From Echinococcus granulosus (taxonomy: Eukaryota; Platyhelminthes; Cestoda; Cyclophyllidea; Taeniidae), in contig NW_020170475.1 in NCBI RefSeq assembly GCF_000524195.1, positions 195,902 through 259,901 of the forward strand: 64,000 nucleotides of DNA, read 5' to 3'. This document shows positions 52,430 through 64,000 of this stretch, in pieces (the first letter of the stretch is position 1; each line of letters starts with the position of its first letter). The position numbers and the translations under genes were made by a program. The notes under the pieces are model-generated. The model worked only from the letters and a program-made list of their open reading frames with translations. It had not been told where the DNA came from and did no database searches.

Positions 52430-55400
52430 TTAGCTGCAGAAAAGCTGATGTTTTGTATTGGGTGAGATCTTCGAACCTAACGTCTTGAATTCCTTTACTA
52501 CATTTTCCAATTTTTCTGTCAAATCGCCGATCTCTTTTTCTACGTAGACAAGCGGTTGTGACATAGCTGAAAAGATCAAATAGGTGGCTATGAAACAAAA
52601 TTGGCCAATAAGAGCAAATACTCATAAGTTCTTCTGTCACCTTCAATCTCCATCAGATCGGCTTCGAGTTTTTCGATGTAGATGTTTACTTGCTTTGCCA
52701 GTTCACCAGGATCCTCAATGTCTGTCGAGTCGCCGTCATCAGCAGTGCCTCCCCCGTTCTGGTTAGCCATCCTCTCCATTGCCTCGTTCAGACCATTCAG
52801 TTTTTCCTCTAGTAGTCCAAACGATGTCTAAAAGTTAACAATCTGTTCCTTCACTTCCCAATTCCAACTTAGAATCGTTATGAAGTTGTCTCATTTTGTC
52901 AAAAAAGTAGCAAAATTGCCTATGTTTGATCCCATGTCCGTTTGTGGAGGCCAGAACATTTTCCACTTTCAAGACGTGCTATTTGTAGTAAAATTTGTTG
53001 CTGCAATAATTGCGGCACAAGATTTGAAGAGAAAAATGAAGCATCAAATTAGCACAGATAATGCTCCACTGTCTACTGTTCCTTCCTTCATTTTGGCCGT
53101 TCCTAGTTTTTCCAACTTTTTCTTAATTCAATGAGCGTGAAAACGTCACCGTCAAATTGACCAACGCTATGTTGGTCTCCCTTTGTGGAAACGCAGTTTC
53201 AATGAGCAAATGTAGGTGTTTCGAGAAGCTAAAACGTTTTCATGACTTTCACAATCGTAAGACGGAGTTCAAGTGACTTAATTAGCAATCTTAATCTTTA
53301 TTTGTTTGAAAAATCGTTTATATAAGTCCAGCTTCAAACAAAACGTAAAACGAATTTTTCGCCTCCCTTTCTACTAAATGCCATTTATCCACCGAAAAAA
53401 TCAAAACTATCCTTCTCCTATTTAGCCAGTCGACTAATCTACCGCAATTTTTAGTGGTTTTCTTTTCTTTAAAGCCCTTACTAGCAACCTCACAACAGCT
53501 TTCATCCAAATACTAATCTTTTTAAAACCATAAATATGAAACTTCCTCACAAAAACACACAACTTAACTCATTGGTTTGAAGTATGGTTTGAAAGTGAAT
53601 AAGCTCCTTATTATTCCTATATTCAACTTCAAAACCCCAATGCAGAGAGTTGTTAATCCTACGACTTTTTTAGGCCCCTTCCTTATACTTCATTAGGAGA
53701 AATTTGGGGATTTTTAAAAGATGTTAAGAGCACATCTGAGGAATGTCTACCATGTGAATGACACAGATTTCGCCAATTTAGGTCGCTTTGCGGTTACGCA
53801 ATGAAATTTTAAGAAAAAACTGTAAAATTAGACATCAGTCCACTAGCTAAAAGTAATGCAAGGACTTGGCTTTAACACATTTGAAAGATATCCTGCATAT
53901 TATTGATGATGGTTCAGTCAAAACAGGCTAAAGGGTAAATTTTAGGTCGACGTTTGTTGGCACTTGATAGGTCATCAGTGGTACCGAGACTCACTCTTCT
54001 GATCATTCACTGTGATTAATTAAAATAATTCGGATCGGGACAATACTAAACCCCGTGTACTTAACAAAGGTCATATGCAATGAAAGTTCTATAAGTGCGA
54101 TAAGCACTGACGACTCACATTAAGCACTTGCAGATTTTGCATGGAGCTTTGACTCTCCTGTCGGGAGATCTCCGTTTCCTCCAGGAGTCTTTGAGTGTCC
54201 ACAGCGTTCTGCGCAGCTTGATCCGCTTGAGTGCTAACCTCCTGTGAAAGTCCTTGTCTCCCCATCTCCAAGCGATTCAACGCCTCCTTCACCTAAACTC
54301 ATAAGGGCACTCCAAATTGTTAGAATTTGTGTGCGCATTCATTGATAAAATGTCATATTATACACGCTTACGTTTTCCTCATATTTCTGGTGCTCAGCGT
54401 CCTCCAGACTACTAAAGGTCTTGCTCTTTTCAAGCTCATCATAAATCTCACTCACATTCGCCAACTTATTCATCTGCTCCAAAAAGCTCCGTGCCTTTTC
54501 TCTGTAAATTCAAAGAAGTGCAAAATTAGTCACGCAACGCCTCTTTGATAAATTGGTGTCCGAATGAGTTGGTTACCTAACATTCTTAGCTCTTTCACGA
54601 AGCAGCTTGGCACTCTGACTTTCTTCAGCTGTTTCGGTAAGGATACGATCGACCTTGCTACTAAGTTGAGATGAAAGTTGTTGCAAGGAGTTGCCCGCTT
54701 CGAGAGCTTCTTGCAATGTGACGTCGTGTTTCAAGCTAAGAATCCTTTGCACCAGCTAATAACGTAAAAGGAATAACAGCAAATTTGGTTGTAACCACAC
54801 TTTTCCGCCCAAGTTGATGCACGTTATGTGCATCACGTTCAGTCAGAAAATCAGCTAGTTGATTTACCCAATATTTCGGTGATTATTTACATATTTACTA
54901 AGTGAAAAGGAGCGGCATATCTTCTTCTCAAGAAAAAAGATATGCAATTAAATTGCACTAAAAAACCAGATGATTCCACTTTCCAGCACTTTTATGAAAT
55001 GACAGTCACAGCTCTAAACAGTAACTTCTTTTTATCTGCTACTTTACTTCACCTGGAGAGACAAACAGCAGAAGCTTGCAGCTACTTAACAAGTCGTGCA
55101 CGCTTTAACTCAAATTTTTAAAAGCAGAGGGTCCTGGTGTAAACCTGACCAATTTATACAAAATGACTAAAATTTCTGGCGGCATTTTGTATTTCTTTCG
55201 CTTAAGCGATTGCATATAATTACCTATTAATAGAGGGATGCACATGGGAGGAACAATGGCGGTAAATGGGTTCCTTGTATAGCTGCCCTTTCAGCCAATT
55301 GTCCTAAATACGCAAACTATTTAGAGATTTGAATTAAGTCAGAAAACCAGGAGATATCCCCGTCTAAAAAACCCATAGTATGTAAGCCAGTTTCATAAAT

Positions 55401-58400
55401 AAATTCCCTTGTCTTTAAATCGCCCCTCTAAATGAGAGGGGGAAGGAGATATTAAATGGTTGTGATCATAACTTATACACACCTCATTGTGGTACTCAAG
55501 TGTTATTTCTGCATATTTCCTTAGTGCCTCTTGACCTTCCTCGATCAAGGTATTAGTGATGTTCTGCATCCGAATTATTCTAGCTTCCAAAGTCTCCTGC
55601 TGAGCATAGAGAGCTTCCAATAGATTCTCGGCGTCAGTGCGAGATGCATTTACCTGCAAAAGTAAAGACAGCAAATAGTCGGAAAATCCCAGCAATAGTA
55701 CAATGATGACAATAACGAAATTCTTAGGAAATTACCGCAGCGATGAGATTTTCAACCTTGGCCGATCTCTGAAGCACGCTAGAAAGCCCATTTTGGGCAG
55801 CAAGGTGATCAGCAAGTAGTTCCTTTAAACGACCTTCAAAGCTCATTGAACAACCCGTGGTCCCGGCACAATTAGAAACGAGACCAAGAGAAACTCGGAG
55901 TCTGCCGGCTACCCTCGTTCCGTGCTGCTCGATAAGATCAAATATTCCCGCGGTGATTGGGTCACAGCTCGCACCTCCACAAGACGATGGGCAAGTCTTT
56001 AAATCCGCTCCTGATTCAGGAACTCGTTGGTTATCTCCACAAATCTTTAAATTACAAAATGTCAAAGTCGAGGCGTGTTGATTAGAAAAAGTAGTTTATT
56101 ATACACAAAGACCTATTACCACTCGGTTAATTTGGCGAATTTCATCTTGGAGGTCTTTAATACGTTCGTCCATAAGTTTAATCGCTCGCTTAAACTCTTC
56201 ATCAGCTTCACCTCGTTCGTTAACGACCATCGTTACTTTCTGCAGCAGGGCTTCCAGAGCTGTTCGCCGATTTTCCAGACTACGTTGAAGAGCTTCGATT
56301 TTTTGTGCTTCTTCTTCGGCCTTCATCAGCGAATTATAAGCACCTTTAATGGTAGTAAGGATAAAAATTATAAGCTAATCATTGAAAAGAAATTAACTTT
56401 TGGTCGATGCGACTAAATTTCACTGCCGGCTCTTGAATGTTATGCTTCAACCTATCACACAACAAAGGGTATTTATTGTTTAGTACTCAAGGCAATTTGA
56501 CACGGAGACATTTTTAAAGAGTGCTTACCGTATGGGTCTTGAAAAGAAATGGTTTTGCTGTTTTTGATCATCTTCTCAAGATCATTTGAAAGTTGCTGGA
56601 GGTAGACTTCGTTATCTTTAACGCTCCTTGTCAGCAGATCCTGTTGCTTTTGAAGGTTGATCAGCGCTTCAACTGTTTTTGGAAACTTTCCATTTACCCC
56701 GTCCGCAGATTCCAGTGCAATAACCCTACCTCTGAATGTTGACACCGCAGTTAAGACTGTTCGTCAAAGTGTACATATTCACAATGCCACTTTGGCCTCA
56801 AAAAACTCACTCAATTAGTTGGAGAACGTCAGCTAACTTTTTTAGGTGATTGTCAGTCAGATTTGAGGCTGGGATGAGCTCCAACTGTTCTACCAGACTC
56901 TGTAGGATATTATGAACGGGTTTTAAGTCTGAGGGCAGCTGGCTAGACGTCTGGTTTTGTAGACGGTGCAATTCATCTAGAAAATCAACATAAAATTGAG
57001 TAAGAAGAAAGATTTCAGGCAAAATTTTCATCCGTTTGTCACCAGTCTCAACTCACCCACGATTGCAGTTATGGTATTGTCCCAGTTAGTCCAGCATTCG
57101 CCACAGGTTTGGCAGTGGGGCAGGATGCCCGTTGTTCCCCTATCGCAGCGGTCGCACCGTCTGCCGGCTGTGCCCTCACGACATATGCACTGACCGCTTA
57201 CAGGGTCACAGGTATCGCTTAGCGACCCTGATCGGTCACAGTCACAGCCTGCAGCAATTACATTGGAACTAATCAGTGGGATGCATTTTTCATTAGCCGC
57301 ATAAGTAACACAATATTCCTCCCTAAGTACTGATTCGCTCTTTCTGAGACGAGGTAGCAAGAATCCATGCCGTTCCATAGTTTTGGCGATTGCACCTACT
57401 CTTAACAACTATCTTCTGATAGTTAAAAACAGCTAGGCATTAGCAATAATGACTCTAGCGGTGTTTTAGCCTTGGGGTTTATTTGGGAATGAAAAAACGT
57501 CTTAATCTTGTTTGCTTAACGCAAAATATTTAGTCTTAAATTAGGCGAATAATACCAGTCACTAAGACAATAACTATATGACTAAATTAATCGTGCTTCA
57601 GTAATTTCTTTAACAAAACAGTGGATGAATAAATTGATTTCCAGTTTTTCTGTTCAAAAAAGTGCGAGCAACGCATTTTATTATGCATTGTTAGTAACTG
57701 ACTTAGTCGTCAAATAGCAACGCGATCATTGCAGAAATTATGTCTCCACTTTGCATAAAACTTTAAAATTAAAGGAAAATTTTTTAGTAAAGAATTAGAA
57801 CGCTTGGGTTTTACACACTTCCAAGCGAAGTCGACGAACCAACGGTACTTACTTTTACAACCATCTGGAAGCCGTGGATCACCATAGAAAGTTCTCTGGC
57901 ACTGGTCACACTTCCTTCCACCCCGATCCGGTTTACAGGTGCACTGGCCCGTGAGCTGGAATGGGGGGGATTACTCCACTTATTAAATTCTGTTGAGCAG
58001 AAGTGATTTCCTAAGCACTAAAGCGAAGAGGCTCACCGAATGGCAGTCAAGATAGAGGGAGCCGGTGGGATCGCAGTTGCAGGGTTCGCAGCCATGACCC
58101 GAGGTGAGATTGAAGTGCTGTGGTGCGCACTCGAAGCATCGCGGTCCAAGGACGTCGGGGAGACAGCTGCATGCTCCTGTGTTACGATCGCACACTGCGT
58201 TTACTCCGTCTACTGTGCCCAGATAGTAGCAACTACATGGCTGACAGGCCTGTTGGCTGGCGTTGCCCCAGTAACCCGAAATACACTAAATAGGCAAATG
58301 AGCATTGATTGAATGTGCGTGATGACAATCACGAGCATCATTAAAGTGTTGGTCATAATGACAAAGTGGAATGTGAATCACATTGTTGGTGGTGGCTGCA

Positions 58401-61400
58401 TGACATAAGGACTCAATGAATGGTAATGATGACGGCGGTGGTTACAAAGAAGTGCTAGGTTATGCATTTATGCCAGTGACGGCAACGACCGCAAATTTAT
58501 TGTTTTATTGCATTGCAATTAGTAAGGATAATAGAAGTAGGATCGCTGACTACGATTAAAATGCGACTCACGACTTGGTGTCGATTCCAATAATTGTAGC
58601 TTTAATTGGTGAAGTAAACTACGGGTCTCATGTTTGTTACGACGGTGCCAATTACCATTTTTAAGATGAAATATAGCAGACTCGCTTTGTCCAACACGAT
58701 ATCGACCTTTTGCAATCCTTTAATCTCCTTTTTGTTAACTCTCAAGCGGTCAATTAAATTCCCTGATCTTCTTGTCCGATACTATAGAGTGGCTGATGGT
58801 GATGAGATTGACCGCGATTTGTCATTATGAGTAAAGAACTTCTCACAAACAATCAATTTCCCTAAAATTCACTTCGATTTTATTTGAACCTGTAAAATTT
58901 GATAATTCTAGAAGCGTTGGTAATTTACTTAATAGCACTTACCCGATCACACTTCTCGCCTTCGGTGTTGTGGAGACAATTTAGACAGGCGCCCGTCACC
59001 TGATCGCATCCACCCTCCGGTGGAAGGTTGCCTGAGCAATCACAGGGTTGGCACGAACCTCCAAACTCCGTTGGGTTCCCGTAGTAATTCGGTGCACACT
59101 CTGAACACTTTAGACCTACGAAGAGCATTATCAAACTATAAGTGTCGAAGTTGATTTATCTTCTAAACTAGTAAAACCAACGAAACCAAATTACCTGTTA
59201 GGGAATTTTTAAATTTCACTCAGCAAATCTAAGTACAACTTAAGTTTGTGGCCTGATTATCATAATGACCAAACAAATCATATGCGGCAAATGGTATTGT
59301 ATATAAAACTTAGTCGCTCTGTGATTACTCACCTGTATAGCCTATCTGACAGTGACACTGCATTCCAGTGACGGGATGTATTTGACAGCCCTCAGAGTGG
59401 TCAACGCCTCCACCAGGACATTCGCAGGGTCGGCATTGGACATCTCTCAGGGGATCGCCGTAGAAACCCTGTGCGCAAGATTCGCACCTGGGACCGCCGG
59501 TGTTATCGCGGCAATCAATGCAGGCGCCGGTAACCTTAAAGGAGGAACGGAATTTTTAGTAAGGATTTGGAAACTTCATTTATTGTTAAATTGTCGGGCT
59601 TGGGTTGAGCCAGAATATGGAAGTCCAAAAAGGTCACAATTTAGTTGTCAAATGAACGATAAAAATTTCATTGTGAACTGCAAACAACAACCTACTTTAT
59701 TTGCAAAAGCCCTTTCAAAGATGTAAACTTAGCCCTTTTATCAAAATTACAGCTTTTTTTGGTTCCTTCATTTTCCTTATTATGTGACATGCGAAATCTG
59801 TTTCATTTCATTCATGTCGAAATCACTCGTAAAATCGTCCAGCAGAGGAGCCACGTGCGAAAAATAAACCAAAGTAAAAACTTGGAACTAGAAGAATCAT
59901 TATGCGAAAGAAAAAGTAAAACATATAGTTCGTTTAAAACTGAAAGTTTTGTTCTCCAGCGTATGCATAAAATAGTGAAAAGTCCTGCCATTCACTGCAG
60001 ATTGAAATCCTTGGTATGCAATTGTACTACTTCAGTTAACTTGAAACTATCAGAATAATGGTTTCTCCGGAGCTCAAAACCGCACAAATTTGCTTGCATG
60101 ATAAAAATAATGACATCTATGCAACTTTCTTTACCTTTCGTCAGCGTCTCCTGTGCTTCATTTTTAAACCGTGGTGTTTAGTAGAGTGTCATTAGTGCGT
60201 CACAGGTTTTCTCCCAATTATTTTTTATCTCATCTTCAAATTAAAATTTTTCAGTCAGAAGACAACTAAGTTCAGATCCCTCCATGTCCGTCAAGGTAGA
60301 AATTGGCGGTAATTTTCAAAGAAACTCACTTGATCACATTCCTCAGCTTTCCCATTACATTCACAAGGCTGGCAGTAAGGGAAATTCCAATGTCCGCTCC
60401 CACAAATATCACACTTTCTGCCTTCAATTCCAGGTCGACAGGAGCATTGACTTGTGAGAGAATTACATTGAAGACTAACAGATCCTTTTGGGTGGCAGTT
60501 ACAGGCTAAATGAATAATGTGAATTCATTTCAGCACATGTTCTGGGTACAATCATGTCAGAAAGGAAGGAACAAACTCTTACCTGTGCAGCCAGAAGTGC
60601 TAAAGTGGTAGTGATAAAGGTCACACTGATCACACTTTCGACCCACAACGCCTGGTCGACACAGGCATTGTCCGGTGAGCTTGTCACAAATCGGACCCAC
60701 GGAACCCGTGACGTTGCACTCGCAAGCTAAAATCATGTGAATGCGTTGAATGCATAAGGCTTCAAACTACATTCGGATGAACCAAATCATCAGACAGTAT
60801 ATTCATTGGTGAATGGCTTGGGCGATTAAACTGAAAGGAAATAATACACATTTGAGTCAAAGTAACTAAAGATTTCCCGTCCAAATATGCTTAATTGTTG
60901 GTGCACATAAAGAATTGTAACCTCTCAAAAGTATGATATTAATTAGTGATAGTTTGTTGGGAAGCGAATAACTTTATTTTATGGGTTTTCTCACAGGACT
61001 ACATCAACTTGTCAAATTATTGCATATTTTAAAGTTCCAGCAACTCTGTTGTAAGCGAGTTTGGCATGCGACTGCTCTGGTTTGAAAATGTTCCATGGAG
61101 AGTATCAGTTAGTGCGATCTGTGAAACAACTGGGCTTACGAATAGCCAGAGCACTTGTCTCCTTCCAATGCGACTCGGGAATGTTGAAGTAGGTTTGGCA
61201 TTGCTGTGGCATTCGACTTGGGTCGACTTCGCCATTGAGAATTCGTTCAGATAACTCTCTATAAGACTCGCAGTATTCAGCAACAGAGCCAACCTCACCG
61301 TCATCAGGTTTGAAGATTATCTACGAGAAAAAGAAATGCCGTACTCTCGGAAACATGTTATTCCGAGTTGATAACACCCCGTAATTTTATTTGACTAAAA

Positions 61401-63014
61401 ATTAGAATGTTCTGCTTTGCGTTTAGTTACTTCGTGCACGTGGAAATACTTCTCAGACCTTTGTTGTGGTTAAACTAAAAATTGCATTGGCATTGAAAAG
61501 ATGGTTCAATAGGAATAGCTCTGAACCCAATTTTGTTAATTAAAACAATTTATTTGCTTGAATGTGTCTGTTTACTTAATTTAATTGTCTATAGATAAAC
61601 GAGACAATGTTTGAGACCTTTCAATGACATTTGAAACTGAACTGCTTACGTTTCCGATTACGATTTCCGTGTAGGGTGAGCCCTCGCGCGCCTCGGGCAT
61701 GATCGCCACGATGGTCTTGCGATCACCAGTCATGCACACAGACGGCACAACGAGTTTTCTCGTGTCTGAAATGCCAATAAAATGGTTCCATGGCACCACA
61801 TATGGCCTTGCTGGTGTTTATTTAATCAAGTTATTGTTAAATCATTCATGAATTGGGCATTTTTAATTCATTCTATCAGCTAGATTATGCATCGGTAACG
61901 AAATTTTAATTTTTAGTAAAATAGTTCCCCGAAACGTTTAAGTAAATGTCTATAGGGCTTTTAAAACGCGAGTATAAGACGGGCCAAAATCTTCATGGGT
62001 TTAGAAGGAGTGAAGACAAGCCCAGGGCAAAACGCATTAAATATTGGATGTGTGTATAACTGAATAAGTGCCTTTATGTTTTATTTTGGCTAGTTTGATT
62101 CACTCAGCAGTAGTATAAAACCGCAGTGTCAACACTTCGTTCCACATACACCATAGCATTTGCAGACTTGTTGGCCTCAATCCCCCCTCATAAGAATTGT
62201 ATTATTATGGCATCCCAGTTTCGACTTGAACAAATAATGCGGTTTGCTATCATCAGTATTAACACATCGTTTTATCTGCAGAATTTAACATTTGTGTGTT
62301 TTCTCCAAAAAAAAACAAACAAAATAATGAATTTGTGTGAATTTTTCAAATAAAAAAGTGGTTGATGGTATTCATTTTCTACCATTCGGCAACCTTAACT
62401 CCCACATAGGTGAAATCGTAGTAAACTACAACTCTAAGTTCAAAGTTGGCTTCCCTGAAAGTGGTAAACATATTTAGAAAAATTGGGAAAAACATCTCAC
62501 CACTGTTGATCTCAACACGAGTTGGCACATTTCGACAAGGGGAACCCTCTTGCTTAACGTCCACCGTAACAATCCACCTGTCTCCTCGCCCAAACTGAAG
62601 TAAATAAAAGCAATAAACTTATCTTCATCGTCTATTCACCACAGTAGCTTCACACAAAATACCTATTACGGCGAAGGAAGTGTAGGAACGGTTTGTTCAA
62701 TTTAATTACGAGGTATTTCGTAGTCAGCAGAAACTCACGTGCTTGGATTCTATCTCAATGATGAAGACATAGTTGCCATCCTTCTTCGGCTCTTCAACAG
62801 GAATCTCAAGGGGTCTACTGGGTTGATCGATGATGAGTTGAGGATAGCGCACGTAGTAGCCGTCGTCCACTTGACTACAATCTCGGCCGCTAAAGTTTGT
62901 TTTGCACTTGCAGATGCCCCTGTCCGGGTCGCACTCCGGACCTATGGAGCCCAGTGGACTGCAGGCGCAGGGTTGACACCCTTGCGGAGAGGCGGTCAGG
63001 TTGAAATAGCCAGG
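52430..63014 (-). CDS. LAMB1: Laminin subunit beta, 5'-partial (LE5/L4b to C-terminus)
   Basis: Basement-membrane glycoprotein chain, secreted as an alpha-beta-gamma trimer. 21 exons on the minus strand: 63014-62739, 62594-62501, 61765-61650, 61320-61140, 60726-60583, 60505-60330, 59534-59333, 59115-58943, 58285-58037, 57955-57853, 57248-57057, 56976-56811, 56731-56529, 56343-56120, 56044-55736, 55653-55483, 54755-54577, 54501-54372, 54292-54119, 52827-52641, 52566-52430, giving 1,261 aa. Order of domains: end of an LE repeat ([16 protein letters not shown]), an L4b/LF domain (exons 1-4), eight LE repeats (exons 5-11) as in beta chains after L4b, a junction [13 protein letters not shown], coiled coil, the Cys-rich beta-knob ([12 protein letters not shown] to NCAGTTGC) in exon 15, more coiled coil with a Gly/Asp-rich break, and a penultimate Cys (QLFCS) that in laminins links to the gamma chain. 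The beta-knob and LE count identify a beta chain. The LN domain and earlier LE repeats lie right of the window. Confidence 0.95.
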
Positions 63015-64000
63015 CTAGGGAGCGGATGCGGATTTACAATGTGGTCATAAAACAGGACTTAATATGAGCAAAACTAGTTGAAGCAGTGGTATTTTTCCAC
63101 ATTAATAAACTTACTCACAGTTCAGACGAATGCCTGTTCGTAATTATAACTTTAAAAAGCGAAAATCTGGTTTTCTACCAAGCTCAGAGTCGATTTTATT
63201 AGAAATGGCTGAAAACAAAATGGGAATGTATAAAATATTAACCAAGAAGGTATTGATAACGAAGAGTGGAAATATTACCCCCTATGATTGTCGTGCAGTT
63301 TTAAATCCGTTTCTAAGGTCCTCAAACAGATTCATGTAAAACGCTCTGATTTACTTTTTACTTATAGGTACTAGCACTTGTGTATCAAGAAGTCATGGCT
63401 AGCTGTCTAATTATGAAGAGGCTGTGACACGTGTAGATTGTGCCCAAAAACAAATTAGTATTCTAGATTATAATCCATCAAAGTATCAAATAAATGGAAG
63501 GCGAAAACTTTTAAACACAGAACAGTGAATAGTGAGGTCGTACTTTTCTACAAAATCCCGATAGTTCACAGTTTCAGTCGGACCCGAGATTATGTGTATA
63601 CACTATCTTCCTACTTAACATTTATGTGAACATTGAAACAAAGATGAAAATACTAAACTTTATTCCACAGTGAGTCTTTTAAATTTTCATTGAGCATCAA
63701 CTAGCGATAAAACCGTAATCACTAGCATTTCTTTGTGTAGGGAACGCCTGACAGTACTGAGACTTGGAGTACTCCTGTTCTTCAAAATAACCATCAAATT
63801 GGTTAAATTGAAGTGATTATGCAGAGAAATTAGGTGATATTACCTCTTTTTTGTGAAGTGGAAACAATTAGTAATTTCTTATGTCTAATAATTTGCATGG
63901 ATGCCTTTGAAATATGCGTACCTTTACATAAAATTGGATCATAACAACATTGAATAGTTTTTGTACAGTTTTCAAGTTTAATTGATTTACCTACTATCAG
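63015..64000. other. intron of the laminin beta gene
   Basis: Lies upstream of the first visible laminin exon (acceptor CTCCCTAG at 63022-63015, minus strand). No Cys-rich LE coding pattern or other exon is visible to the window end. The plus-strand open frame at 63130-63339 has no recognisable product. Confidence 0.6.

Noticed and set aside
1..64000. CRISPR array, prophage or bacterial operon
   Set aside because: No regular spaced repeats, and all recognisable genes are intron-bearing animal genes.

Overview
This is nuclear DNA of an animal. The five genes I can read all have spliced, metazoan-type coding regions: intraflagellar transport, FHIP, ORC4, a Hedgehog acyltransferase and a laminin beta chain. 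Base composition is AT-rich. Many introns are extremely short (31 to 48 bases) and sit beside introns of 1 to 2 kb. From general knowledge of flatworm genomes this fits a parasitic flatworm, most likely a cestode, but species and even class are inference.

Layout. 1-2.06 kb has no gene but holds one copy of a dispersed repeat. IFT88 (+) runs 2,060-11,000 in 14 exons. Facing it tail to tail is an FHIP/FAM160-family gene (-), 24,469-12,321, in 12 exons. About 2 kb of divergent intergenic DNA follows, then ORC4 (+), 26,511-30,071, in 8 exons. HHAT (+) follows in tandem, 31,186-34,926, in 10 exons. A gene-poor interval of about 17.5 kb (34.9-52.4 kb) holds a second copy of the repeat and some broken coding-like fragments. 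A laminin beta chain (-) occupies 63,014-52,430 with 21 exons visible; its 5' exons (LN domain and first LE repeats) lie beyond the right edge.

The exon models were built by hand from homology, splice signals and phase. In all five genes the summed exon lengths are divisible by three and every junction keeps frame. Predicted lengths are IFT88 864 aa, FHIP 1,082 aa, ORC4 512 aa, HHAT 605 aa, and laminin beta 1,261 aa (partial).

The genes are not an operon. IFT88 (cilia) and HHAT (Hedgehog palmitoylation) are functionally related in vertebrates, FHIP links cargo to dynein, ORC4 is a replication-licensing subunit, and laminin beta is basement membrane. The most interesting points are an ORC4 whose Walker A and Walker B residues are both altered while its arginine-finger segment is kept, one well supported and one possible GC-AG mini-intron, a 36-base micro-exon carrying the HHAT catalytic Asp, and the diverged dispersed repeat.
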